DNA of 64,000 bases. It comes from Mesostigma viride (taxonomy: Eukaryota; Streptophyta; Mesostigmatophyceae; Mesostigmatales; Mesostigmataceae). Below the pieces are notes generated by a model, which searched no databases, was not told the DNA's origin, and saw nothing but the letters and a program-made list of their open reading frames with translations. A program made the position numbers and the translations under genes. Positions 22,151-33,088 of this stretch are shown here, piece after piece (positions within the stretch are counted from its first letter, which is position 1; the number at the start of each line of letters is the position of its first letter). Where the stretch lies: positions 461,001-525,000 of the forward strand of contig RPFO01000934.1 in the NCBI GenBank assembly GCA_009746045.1. Direction: 5' to 3'.

Positions 22151-23271
22151 GCGGACAGTTTGTACTAGGTGGACAGTCTGTACTATATATGGGGTTTGAA
22201 TTGAGTAGTGCCCTTTAGTGCCCTTTCAAGTAGCCGGGGTTGGCCGGCTTGGCTATGAGAATATGGATCTTCCGAGCATCTATCCAGAGCATGGATGTAT
22301 CCGAGAGTATGGATGTAAGGCACTGAACATTAGTGGTGCTGTATCCCTGCTCAAAGGTAAGCCGGCGCAAAGTGGAGAATCGAACATGCGGGGCATCGGA
22401 CCAGACGGAACTCAAGCCTGCTGTGTTGACTAGCTGGGCGTTGTAGGCCGCAGCATTTTCTTTGTCTTGGTGGGGTGGGATGGTTCGCTCTTGGTTTATC
22501 TGCTGCAGACAGACGAAACCCAGGCTTCACCTGTGCACAGCTAGGCTGAGCCAAGCATGACCTTGAGCAATTCCTGGTGCTGTCTACCTGGCGACTCAAA
22601 TGGTGATTGTTTTTCTAGCACAAGCTCCACGGCAGCTTGGTACCTAATAGAAGGCGTATCCATGCGTGATTTGGGACGCTTGGAGCCTGCCTTTGATGAC
22701 AGGCAGGTAATGCGTGCACATGAAGTAGATCTGGCTTTTAACGATGTAGAGATTAGGGTGTGTCCGCCACGCGGACGACACAGGTGGCATGGTGGTCAAC
22801 CGTGGAAAACGATGTTCTCGTGGGGCATGGCTGGCCCAAGATTGTCTAGACATGGGCGGCAGCCTGCTGAGCAGATCAGTTTCTGAAGGACAATTGAGAT
22901 GTCAAGAAATTTTGTTGTGCCAGTGCCATGCTGGTGCCTTTTCTAACCTGCATGGCTGTCTACCGTGCTTGCAATGCACATTGCTTCCAGTTTGGAGAGG
23001 TGTCAGCATAGTTTTGCACACCATGCACCATGATAAGTATAAATTTGGTGTGGACAAGAGCAAAGTTTGTCAAATTCTAAAATTCAACTATATATTTGGT
23101 GAATGGTGGGATTCATGCACTTCAATGCTTCAAGCTTGCATGCTATCGAAAAAGGGAGATACGTAGTCGATCACATGCATATCCCGACATAAATCAGATC
23201 ACATGTATACATAGCTACCATGGTCCGGATTCTCCCAATTTCTGGCCTAGCTGCGCTGGTTGTCTCCTTGA
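22151..23271. other. 3' flank of DGD; no gene seen
   Basis: The first 40 bp after the stop contain a threefold imperfect GGACAGTTTGTACTAG repeat. The rest has no conserved coding text and no recognised repeat. It probably includes the DGD 3' UTR. Confidence 0.5.
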
Positions 23272-23547
23272 TATATATTCATTGAGAATGATAGATTACG
23301 GAGGTGAGATAGGCATGCAACATAAGGAAAAAACCGATGACTGGGAGAATAACCCTGAAGAAATTAATAGTAATCTGACACAGACATCCAAGGATCACGC
23401 CAGCGGCACAAGGTACAACTAACTATACATCACAAAACTACACGCAGCAACAGCGCTGCCGGCCCACCATGCAGGCCTGGAAGGAATCTAGACCGCGTGG
23501 GTCGCGACAAAGTCGGCCCGGGTGCGGCGGAATAACACATCAGCCTT
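23272..23547 (-). mobile_element. RLE-B retrotransposon 3' fragment
   Basis: The inverse of 24026-24410: its coding end reads VLFRRTRADF and VATHAV then stop, followed by a distinct 3' UTR. It is related to but clearly different from RLE-A, which ends ADIMLRRTRADFAVQQGY. Confidence 0.7.
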
Positions 23548-23555
23548 GATATATA

Positions 23556-24013
23556 TATATTAAAAATATAATTACTTACAGCAGAGTGAAATCACTCAAA
23601 CCAAAACAAACGCCCAGCTAGAAACCTCTATACAGAGCCATGTCAAAGCTCTATACTACGATAAGACCAATGGAAACGCCTAACGGGAGGAACCTAATAG
23701 CCCTGCTGCACCGCAAAATCAGCCCGCGTACGGCGGAGCATGATGTCAGCCATGGCCCGAGTCAGCGCCACCGACAAGCGCTGACGCCAATATGACGTCC
23801 AGGTCCGCGCCGACCATGGGGCCCGCTGGCCCTCCAGGTCCAGCCGGTCCTCCCGGAGCCAGCAACACTCCTTGAAGAAGGCGGAGGTCAGGGGCCCCAT
23901 GGCCCCAAACTCCTCCAGGACAAAGGGCACCACACGATGGTGCCCGACGTCGCCGTAGGCCAGGAGCTTGGCCCGCTCCGCCCGGTCCGCCGTGTAACCT
24001 GCCGTGAGGGAGG
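23556..24013 (-). mobile_element. RLE-A 5'-truncated copy
   Basis: The 3' UTR and endonuclease C-terminal part, flanked on both sides by TTGATATATAT. It appears to have inserted between two older, oppositely oriented RLE-B fragments. Confidence 0.8.
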
Positions 24014-24025
24014 CCCCTTGATATA

Positions 24026-24410
24026 TATTCCGCCTCGACCTCGAGGGTCAGACCGCCCCGTGGTCTGCCCGCACGTGGTCCTCGAATTGGCGGCAGCGCC
24101 TGTCACTCGCCCTCACTCGCACCGTGGCTGATGTGTTATTCCGCGCCGCACCCGGGCCGACTTTGTCGCGACCCATGCGGTCTAGATCCCTCCCAGGCCT
24201 GCATGGTGGGCCGGCAGCGCTGTTGCTGCGTGTCGTAGTTTTGTGATGTAGTTAGTTGTACCTTGTGCAGCTGGTGTGATCCTTGGATGTCCGTGTCAGA
24301 TTCCTATTAATTTCTTCAGGGTTATTCTCCTTATTGGGTTTTTCCAAGGTTATGTTGCATGCCCATCTCACCTCCGTAATCTATCATTCTCAATGAATAT
24401 ATATACATTA
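24026..24410 (+). mobile_element. RLE-B retrotransposon 3' fragment
   Basis: It reads RLDLEGQTAPWSARTWSSNW and RQRLSLALTRTVADVLF, homologous to the RLE-A end (LDLEGQRAPWSARTWTSYW). A 2-bp insertion breaks the last codons. The 3' UTR ends ATCATTCTCAATGAATATAT. Pieces of this UTR recur at 39997-40080 and 44630-44761. Confidence 0.7.
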
Positions 24411-24419
24411 CAATATATA

Positions 24420-24577
24420 TGTTAAAAATATAATTACTTACAGCAGAGTGAAATCACTCAAACCAAAGCAAACGCCCAGCTATAAACCTATATACAGAGC
24501 CATGTCAAAGCTCTATACTACGATAAGACCAATGGAAACGCCTAACGGGAGGAACCTAATAGCCCTGCTGCACCGCA
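24420..24577 (-). mobile_element. RLE-A 3'-UTR fragment
   Basis: Only the 3' UTR and the last few codons are present, between CAATATATAT words on both sides. Confidence 0.75.
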
Positions 24578-24594
24578 ATATATATACAATGAAT

Positions 24595-25192
24595 GCGGTT
24601 TGAGGCAGGGGAAAACATGCGTGGACGATAGGAATTATAGCACCGGCGGGCTTCAAAGTGCCGGACGGCAGGCGGTACCACCACTCCGTGGCAGCTTGGC
24701 CCAGTTTGCTACCGGCTGGCACACGTTTTCAGTGAATTTTGGGCTCCAGATTTAAATGCAACGTGCGGTTTGAGGCAGGGGAAAACATGCGTGGACGATA
24801 GGAATTATAGCACCGGCGGGCTTCAAAGTGCCGGACGGCAGGCGGTACCACCACTCCGTGGCAGCTTGGCCCAGTTTGCTACCGGCTGGCACACGTTTTC
24901 AGTGAATTTTGGGCTCCAGATTTAAATGCAACGTGCGGTTTGAGGCAGGGGAAAACATGCGTGGACGATAGGAATTATAGCACCGGCGGGCTTCAAAGTG
25001 CCGGACGGCAGGCGGTACCACCACTCCGTGGCAGCTTGGCCCAGTTTGCTACCGGCTGGCACACGTTTTCAGTGAATTTTGGGCTCCAGATTTAAATGCA
25101 ACGTGCGGTTTGAGGCAGGGGAAAACATGCGTGGACGATAGGAATTATAGCACCGGCGGGCTTCAAAGTGCCGGACGGCAGGCGGTACCGCG
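24595..25192. repeat. 170-bp tandem repeat, 3.5 identical units
   Basis: Units start at 24595, 24765, 24935 and 25105. The last is cut at GGCGGTACC. No differences between units were seen, so the array is young or has been homogenised. Confidence 0.9.
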
Positions 25193-25480
25193 ACCGCAGC
25201 GCGTTGGGGGGCTGCCGCCCCCCAAACCCCCCGCGTGGGGGCTCCGCCCCCCACACCCCCCCGCCCCCCCCCCTCGGTGGCTGCCACGCCTGCCCTGATT
25301 GTTCATGGACGACCCACGACCCCCTTCACCCAACGGCTCCCCCGCTCCCCGGTTGGCGCCTCGGCGGTCCTCTCGGCTTGCGGCCCTTCTTGCGGAGGTG
25401 GGCGACCCGGCTGCGGGGGGCTCGGCCCTGCCAGCCGTTAAGAATGTACTCCAGCACAAGTACATTTTGAGTTTTTCCAA
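25193..25480 (-). mobile_element. Probable 5' end of an RLE-family element (minus)
   Basis: Read on the minus strand, GTGCTGGAGTACATTCTTAA followed by CGGCTGG matches the start of the full-length RLE-A copy (GTGCTGGAGTACATTTTTAA then TGGCTGG at 33903). GC-rich sequence follows, including a G/C inverted motif (GGGGGCTGCCGCCCCC, about 25205). No intact protein is seen. Confidence 0.45.
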
Positions 25481-26215
25481 GTTTCTTGTTTTTTGCTTGT
25501 TTCAAGTTCAGTTTTGCATAAAAAGTGTCCCCATAGCCCCTGGATCTCATCTGGAGGTAGTTGAACTAGTATATGCTACAATCTACTAGGTTGTACTATT
25601 TTCTACTACATTTATACTATAATGTACTAAATTGAACTACATCTGAACTAAGTGTAACTGTGATTGATGCCCCTGTAACGTCTCCCAATGCTCAATAACA
25701 GGTCTGGCCACCATTGGTGACCTCCTAGAGCCATTCACAGCTGCATTTCGTGGATCACCGCACAAAAAAAAAATGTTTTACTTAGCCTTATCAACATGGG
25801 AATGAGGGCTTTGGTGTGCAAACATGCATGTGTGCTAAAAATTGGACATTCTGACACTGCGCGAGAGTCTGGTAATACTTAAGCACTTCAGGTCATGATC
25901 GAAGTATAGAATGAACTGATGCAAGCAATCAAGCATTATGCAAGGAATGGAATGCTGCAATGAATTTTAGCAGTAATACTTGCAACTAGGGAACACACGA
26001 TAAAGTCACGAATCTGACATGCATTGTGCCGTCATGGCACATGCATGAACATGTACACGAACAGAGGATCACGCTGACGCCCACGTGCACGCGCATGGCA
26101 ATCCCCATGCCCCCCCCCCCCACACACACACAAGCCCCAACTCCAAACATTGCACCAATGACCCACCCACCCAAACCCAACCCCAGCCCCCCTGACCCAC
26201 CCAACGCCCATGCAC
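25481..26215. other. No gene seen
   Basis: AT-rich then mixed sequence with several GTACTA words (25560-25640). No coding or RNA signal is supported. Confidence 0.5.
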
Positions 26216-26490
26216 ACGCCCATGCCCCCGCCCCCGCCCCCGCCCCCGCCCCCGCCCCCGCCCCCGCCCCGCCCCGCCCCGCCCCCGCCCCGCCCCGCCC
26301 CCCCGCCCCCGCCCCGCCCCCGCCCCGCCCCCGCCCCCCCCCGCCCCGCCCCCGCCCCCGCCCCCGCCCCCGCCCCCGCCCCCGCCCCCGCCCCGCCCCC
26401 GCCCCCGCCCCCGCCCCGCCCCCGCCCCCGCCCCCCCGCCCCGCCCCCGCCCCCGCCCCGCCCCCGCCCCCGCCCCCGCCCATGCCCATG
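26216..26490. repeat. (GCCCCC)n / GCCCC low-complexity tract
   Basis: Hexamer and pentamer C-rich units, irregular. Open frames across it are artefacts of the missing stop codons. Confidence 0.95.
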
Positions 26491-26514
26491 CCCCTGCCCC
26501 CGCATCCGCCCATT

Positions 26515-27560
26515 CTCACCCACGCCCACGCCCACGCCCACGCCCACGCCCACGCCCACGCCCATGCCCACGCCCACGCCCACGCCCACGCCCACGCCCA
26601 CGCCCACGCCCACGCCCACGCCCACGCCCACGCCCACGCCCACGCCCACGCCCACGCCCACGCCCACGCCCACGCCCACGCCCACGCCCACGCCCACGCC
26701 CACGCCCACGCCCACGCCCACGCCCACGCCCACGCCCACCCTAGCCTCACCCCTACTCCAAGCCACAATTATACCGAAAGCCACAGCCAGAAGTAGAGCG
26801 CAGCTGCAACAATAGCAGACGTAGCTGAGACACACACCTACCCACGCCAACGCCCACGCCCACGCCCACGCCCACGCCAACGCCCACGCCCACGCCCACG
26901 CCCACGCCCACGCCCACGCCCACGCCCACGCCCACGCCCACGCCCACGCCCACGCCCACGCCCACGCCCACGCCCACGCCCACGCCACGCCCACGCCCAC
27001 GCCCACGCCACGCCCACGCCCACGCCCACGCCCACGCCCACGCCCACGCCCACGCCCACGCCCACGCCCACGCCCACGCCCACGCCCACGCCCACGCCCA
27101 CGCCCACGCCCACGCCCACGCCCACGCCCACGCCCACGCCCACGCCCACGCCCACACCCACGCCCACGCCCACGCCCACGCCCACGCCCACGCCCACACC
27201 CACACCCACGCCCACGCCCACGCCCACACCCACACCCACGCCCACGCCCACGCCCACGCCCACGCCCACGCCCACGCCCACGCCCACGCCCACGCCCACT
27301 CCCACGCCTACGCCACGCCCACGCCCACGCCCACGCCCACGCCCATGCCAACGCCCACGCCCACGCCCACGCCCACGCCCACGCCCACGCCCACGCCCAC
27401 GCCCACGCCCACGCCCACGCCCACGCCCACGCCCACGCCCACGCCCACGCCCACGCCCACGCCCACGCCCACGCCCACGCCCACGCCCACGCCCACGCCC
27501 GCGCCCATGCCCACGCTCACGCCCACGCCCACGCCCACGCCCGCGCCTGCGCCCACCCTA
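26515..27560. repeat. (GCCCAC)n arrays in a higher-order duplication
   Basis: Three long GCCCAC arrays (about 26520-26740, 26838-27310 and 27312-27550) are separated by short spacers. The spacer after the first array (26741-26850) is repeated, diverged, after the last (27552-27670). An array-plus-spacer unit of about 0.8 kb has therefore been duplicated. Confidence 0.9.
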
Positions 27561-27823
27561 GCCTCACCCCTACTCCAAGCCACAAATGCACCGTAAGCCA
27601 CAGCCAGAAGTACAGCACAGCAGCGACAATTGCAGACTTAGCCCAGACACACACCTACCCACGTCAATGCCCCTGCCCAGAGACTCGCGGCCTCATCCCA
27701 CCCCCCTGCACGAACAGTTCCCAAACAAAAGAAAAGGCAAACAAAAGGAACAAGAGTAGCAAGCTGCATTGCGAGCACATATGCCAGTTCTGGTGCACAT
27801 GCCAGGCCGAAAGCAACTCATGA

Positions 27824-28010
27824 TTGCCCCTGCCCCTGCCCCTGCCCCTACCCCTGCCCCTGCCCCTGCCCCTGCCCCTGCCCCTGCCCCTGCCCCTGCC
27901 CCTGCCCCTGCCCCTGCCCCTGCCCCTGCCCCTGCCCCTGCCCCTGCCCCTGCCCCTGCCCCTGCCCCTGCCCCTGCCCCTGCCCCTGCCCCTGCTCCTG
28001 CCCCTGCCAT
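27824..28010. repeat. (GCCCCT)n array
   Basis: About 30 units of CCCCTG, with one CCCCTA and one CTCCTG variant. Non-coding. Confidence 0.95.
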
Positions 28011-29197
28011 CACCATTCTAACCACCACACATTACGAAAAGCAAGAAGAAATTATAATGATAATAAGAAGAAATTATAAGAAGAAGAAATAATAATAATA
28101 AACAAGCACAAAGTTGACTGCACATGCGACTGTACCAGTAGGCACGTAGCAAATTTTAGCTGCAGCTTCAATTTCAACTTCATTGCAATTGCAAGTGTGA
28201 CTGCATGTGTAATTGCACTACCAATGCCTAATGCCCACTGCATGTGCCCAGTGCGAATGCAATTCAAAAGCAACATGCAATCGAAATTACAGCTGAAGCC
28301 GGCTATTAACAAAGATATTTAAAGCAGTTGTTAACTACAGAGACCCAATGAAAATGCAAATGCAATGAAAAAGCAACAGAAGTTGAAGCCACTGCCACTC
28401 TACCTGCCGACAGTAACACCACCGCCAGCACCCACTCATATCCCAACGACAAGGAAATAGAATTGCCCAAAGCCAGACATACATTGGGACGCATAAGCAA
28501 ACGGCAACGCAAGCGCACATGCAAATGTATACGCAAAGGCAAAGGCAAACGCAAACGCAAACGCAAACGCAAGCCTGTCATGTACCTACGCTTAACTGCA
28601 AACGCAAACTGTGCACGAAGCAAAAAGATTGGATGGCCAAGATCATGGCAAATACGAGGGCCGAAAACAATCCAACTTCATCTAAATGTCCGAAATCCTC
28701 ACGACGTTTCGATGCGCGCTTGAATGTCGAAGGCCTGCGCCGATTATCGATCATAAGTCGAATGTGTAATTGTCGGCTTATGAGAACTGCTTTGCGACAG
28801 TATCACGTCAGGCCGTTCCTGTGCAGCCATTTTCCCTGTGCAGCGGGTGGACAACGTTCACTTTCCGCATTATTCATGGCTATCGAAGTTAATTCTTACC
28901 GACCCCGGCTGCCATGGCCACTGGCCACGCATATCAAGTTCAGGTATTCCCGACCTGTAGCGCAGCAGATTTCTGTTGGAAGGCATCCTAAGCATCGTGA
29001 TAAAAGAAATCCGAACAATAGACATTCATGCTGCATCTAAGGACATTATGGCATTTGTATATACTGCAAGTACATGTATCGACATTGCCGTGATTGCTAA
29101 CCCCGACTCACCATGAACAGGAACTTTCCCTCTGCCTCCATGAAATGTACTTCGTGAAATGTACTGTAATACATATGATGTACTACGATGATAATCA
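28011..29197. other. No gene seen; simple-sequence-rich
   Basis: Contains short purine-rich runs (AAGAAGAAATAATAAT near 28070) and a GCAAAC-type run (28530-28575). The words GAAATGTACTTCGTGAAATG at 29147 resemble the inner part of the hairpin that follows. No gene is supported. Confidence 0.5.
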
Positions 29198-29814
29198 TCC
29201 CAGCAAAGCCATAGTACACCTTCCGTTTCGACCGCCATGTCGGCCACTAGTCCGGATAGCTCAATGTGCACCTGACCTTGACACTAATCGCACAAACAGC
29301 CACAATTTTGCAAGCAAGAAGGCATGGCTACCTCGGCATTTCATGAAATGTACTTCGTGAAATGCATTTCGTGAAATGTACTAAGGAACGTGATTGGCCG
29401 GCGTTCGCTCGCCAAATCTCGCAAAATGTACTAAGGCACGTGATTGGTCCCGCAAAATGTACTAAGGAACGTGATTGGCCGGCGAAGATTCTGTTTGCTG
29501 CAATTAAAATTCCCTACAGAATCTTCGCCGGCCAATCACGTTCCTTAGTACATTTTGCGGGACCAATCACGTGCCTTAGTACATTTTGCGAGATTTGGCG
29601 AGCGAACGCCGGCCAATCACGTTCCTTAGTACATTTCACGAAATGCATTTCACGAAGTACATTTCATGAAATGCCGAGGTAGCCATGTCTTCTTGCTTGC
29701 AAAATTGTGGCTGTTTGTGCGATTAGTGTCAAGGTCAGGTGCACATTGAGCTATCCGGACTAGTGGCCGACATGGCGGTCGAAACGGAAGGTGTGCTATG
29801 GCTTTGCTGGGACA
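29198..29814. repeat. Large inverted repeat (arms about 295 bp, 21-bp loop)
   Basis: The left arm (about 29198-29493) is the near-perfect inverse of 29515-29814. Each arm carries repeated AAAATGTACTAAGGAACGTG and GATTGGCCGGCG words. Each also holds the start of the same reading frame (MHIELSGLVADMAVETEGVL), so the start of one gene is mirrored. This could be a fold-back transposon or two copies of one element joined head-to-head. Confidence 0.85.
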
Positions 29815-30245
29815 TAATCGTGGCTATCTGCTTCCTGGCTTTCGCTATCATGGTGATGGGACACCATGGGAAGCGCAAGTTCGCAGCCATAGTGCTAAGC
29901 GGCAGCACCCATGCCGGCAGCCTAGTGACCGACGAGACGTTCGACTGTAAGTGCGGCCACGAGTGCATGAAGCCCATTAGAATATCACATCTCCAGGCAT
30001 TGCGAAGCGCCTGGTTTTCGCCCGGGCGGAAGCAAGAGGACAGGAAGGCGGCGATAAAGCAGCAGCTGCACCAGGGGGGGTACGACGCCATAACCACGAT
30101 GTCGTCATCTACTCGTCACAAGTTCGTTCATGGCGCTGGTTTTCGGTTCGTTCTCGACGGGGGAGTCAAGGATATGAACATAGGGTTTGTGACCCCTTTT
30201 CACTTTCGCGTTTCACTTTCGAGGCGGCCTTCAGGCACTGCCTGA
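29739..30245 (+). CDS. Hypothetical protein with CxC..C cluster (possible transposon protein)
   Basis: 168 residues beginning inside the right arm of the inverted repeat. A hydrophobic stretch (about residues 24-42) is followed by CKCGHECMKPIRISHLQALR and SAWFSPGRKQEDRKAAIKQQ. A short Cys cluster followed by a basic helix resembles the N-terminus of some eukaryotic transposase-like proteins, but I cannot assign a family. After the stop, another frame continues with FDDVLAGLGIAFEHYFEQGS to a stop near 30395, so an intron or frameshift is possible. Confidence 0.35.
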   Translation: MHIELSGLVADMAVETEGVLWLCWDIIVAICFLAFAIMVMGHHGKRKFAAIVLSGSTHAGSLVTDETFDCKCGHECMKPIRISHLQALRSAWFSPGRKQEDRKAAIKQQLHQGGYDAITTMSSSTRHKFVHGAGFRFVLDGGVKDMNIGFVTPFHFRVSLSRRPSGTA

Positions 30246-30673
30246 AAATTAGCAACCACGTTTGGAACTCTTCGGACCACCTGTGAAACTAATCACATTT
30301 GATGATGTGCTGGCGGGCCTGGGCATCGCATTTGAGCATTACTTCGAGCAGGGCTCAACAAGCTCGATTCGCCAACTCAACCCGAAGAAGCCCTAAGCTG
30401 CGGTAAGACATATATTTGTGTGGATGGCTCTTGATATCATGCTGAATTTCTATTCTTCTCTAGGTGGACAGTTCATGTGCAGCCATACAGGTCATCCATG
30501 TGTGTTTTAACCATGTTGCATGTGCCACAGATATTATGAGCAGTATTTACTAAGTGTGCTGGAGTCGTTGTTGCATGCTTGTTGTATTTCACAGTTCACG
30601 CCTGCATGAACGCATCGTTGATACTAATGATTATTCATATTGCATGACTGTTCTATTGGGGACGCCGCGCTTG

Positions 30674-32432
30674 ATGTCACAACGTGGCCGAAAGGGTGCA
30701 TCCACCGCTGACGGCCGGTGGGTGAAATCGATGGACGCATTTCCGAAGAAGCCAGCCGCGGGCCACACCCATGGCGCGGGCGGGGGCGCGGGCGGGGGCG
30801 GGGGCGGGGGAGAAGGCGCGGGTGCGGGCGCGGGCGCCACCCAAGACGCGGGCGCGGGCGCGGGCCCGGGCGGGGGCGGGGGCGCAGGCGCAGGCGCCGG
30901 CGCGGGTGCGGGCGCGGGCGCCACCCAAGGCGCGCGCGCGGGCGCGGGCGGGGTGGGGGCGCAGGCGCCGGCGCGGGTGCGGGCGCGGGCGCCACCGCCG
31001 ACTTGGATGATGAGCCAGCAACCGAAGCCGAGAGGGAGAGGCACCGCTCTTCGAAGGTGTTCGATCTCGAAGTGTTTTGGGGCCCGGATATGACCGTGTA
31101 TGTCCGCTGGCGCCTAGCCGCATCGGAGACGTTGGTAAATGCACCGGTGAACAAGTGGCAGCCCACAGGGCCTAATGGCGAGGCTTGTGACGGGGTCACG
31201 CCCATTGGGTACACCCCGCAGGGAGATCCTGTCTATGGGTGCCTCCTCATAGAGCGTGGCAAGGCCCCCAAAGGAAGTCCTGGTCTAGTGCCGCTTTTTG
31301 AATGGGACGAGGGCGGTGCCAGGAGATGTACCTGCGCTAGCCTTCACAGCTTTTTCCTGACATCGTCGCCGCTGAGAAGCAGCAGTTGCTGGACGGATGG
31401 ATTGAGCAGGTGCCAAAGTCCGTGGAGGATGTGCGTGCCAACAACGAGAATCTGTTCGACATCATGGAGCAAAAGCTCAAAGAGAAGCGTGAACTGCAAG
31501 CGAACAAGGCGGTACCCTTACCGCTGCGATCTGCAGGCGACCAGTCGGTTGCGCGGGCAACACGAGCACTGAGGCTGCCCATAAAACAAGTAATCTCACA
31601 CGTCGCTTGCCCTGCCCGCGAGATTCAAGCGCAGATCAACCGCGCATGTGCGCCCGCTGCGCGAGGGAGCACATCAACGGCAACGCCCGCTTTGCGCACA
31701 CTGATTTCCGGCAGGCACACCTTCAAGGTGAATGGAAGCCTCATACGACGCAGCGACCTACTCGTTGTTAAGCGGCCAGCCGTCACCTGCGGGCAGGGAA
31801 TGCCGTGGGCACCACACATGCTGGTGAAGGTCCTTGATCTGGAAGGCGATCGCACGGAGCGTGACAGCATTGTCGCCTCTCCTTACTACGCACCGTCGTG
31901 GACGGGCCAGTTTTCTAGAGTGACATTAGGTGGCGGCAGCGCAGGGATGACGGTCCCCATTTCTGATGTACACCTGCAGCACTGGACAGTGGGCGGTACG
32001 GCAGAGGTGCACCAGCCTGAGCTGATCAGTACCGGCAAACTGTCAGCTGCCACGGTGGCGGCGTTGAAAGAGCACCCGCAGATTGACTTTGAGCATTACA
32101 AGACTGCCACCGCCGCCAGGGCAGCAGCAAAGGATGACTGCAATGCCTACTTTGCCGAGCATGGAGCACGTGCGCTTATCGGGATGCGCCTGTGTGCCCT
32201 GTTTCCGGGGATAGCGAGGAAGAGGGAGCGCTTCCATGGCTGGGTCACTAAGGTTCAGGAAAGGGGAGGTCACCTGCTCATCAAGGCGATGTGGGCTGAT
32301 GGGCAGTGTGAGGACTATCATGCCCTGGCGGAGGTGACGCAGTTCGTGTGCGGCTGCCCACACCCAGTCGAGGCATTTGGCCGCGCTCGCTTCTTTCCAC
32401 AGGAGCTAGGCTGGCACCGTGAACGCAGGTGA
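30674..32432 (+). CDS. Unrecognised protein, low-complexity N-terminus (frame-broken)
   Basis: The text begins MSQRGRKGASTADGRWVKSM, passes through a Gly/Ala-rich GCGGGC repeat (30770-31000) in which the frame changes, then reads FDLEVFWGPDMTVYVRWRLA and GYTPQGDPVYGCLLIERGK. Another frame takes over near 31355 (PDIVAAEKQQLLDGWIEQVP, then ENLFDIMEQKLKEKREL) and runs to a TGA at 32432. The C-terminus has LIGMRLCALFPGIARKRERF, HGWVTKVQ and KAMWADGQCEDYHALAEV. This faintly recalls a Tudor/chromo-barrel pattern (G.rv..F......f.G.V......Y.dG..E), but I do not claim it. Introns cannot be resolved. It could belong to the same element as 29739-30245. Confidence 0.35.
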
Positions 32433-32484
32433 TGGCACCCACATAGACGATGCCGTCCCTGCTGTGCACAGTGACAGTGAAGGC

Positions 32485-32635
32485 GGGGAGGAGGAGGAAG
32501 AGGGAGAGAAAGAGGGGGAGAAAGAGGGGGAGGAGGGGGAGGAGGAGGGAGAGGGGAGGGAGAGGGGAGGGAGAATGGGAGGGGGAGGGGGAGGAGGAAG
32601 AGGGAGAGGGAGAGGGAGAGGAGGATGCGGAATGG
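32485..32635. repeat. GAGGGA purine-rich low-complexity tract
   Basis: Irregular GGAGGA/GGGAGA units just after the stop of the preceding frame. Non-coding. Confidence 0.85.
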
Positions 32636-32654
32636 GAGCCGGGGATGACTGGTA

Positions 32655-33088
32655 GATGAGACGGTGCCATCTACCGGCGCATGGAATGAAGTGGTAGACA
32701 AGTTTACTCATGGTTGTCGGCAAGTGGAGCATGCACGCCTGGCCTAGGTGAATTTAAATCAATGAGTTGAGTTTGGAGAGGCTGCATTTTGCTTGGATGA
32801 AGAATGTGTTAGCATGGCCAAACTTTTATGGCTTGTAGCCAAATCCTCTTGGGGTATGTGCACAGTGTACTAGCGGTGAACATGTGCAATTGCGAGGATT
32901 CCTGTCTTGTAGCGATGTGGCCTCTCACCCTGCAGCCTGGTAGATGTGTTGGCATGCAGCCACCCATCATTGGTCATCCGATCTGGTGTGATTTGCATTT
33001 GCACACCTTGTATTAAGGCCATGATATGATGATGTCTTGTTATTTTTAATGTGTATATGCGAAAAGAGGCATAATATGCTTGTATATA
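32655..33088. other. No gene seen
   Basis: AT-rich spacer between the purine tract and the 171-bp repeat. No feature supported. Confidence 0.5.

Noticed and set aside
26026..28021. Long PT-, HA-, GVGV- and AWAW-repeat frames
   Set aside because: Products of GCCCAC, GCCCCC and GCCCCT hexamers, which contain no stop codon in most frames.
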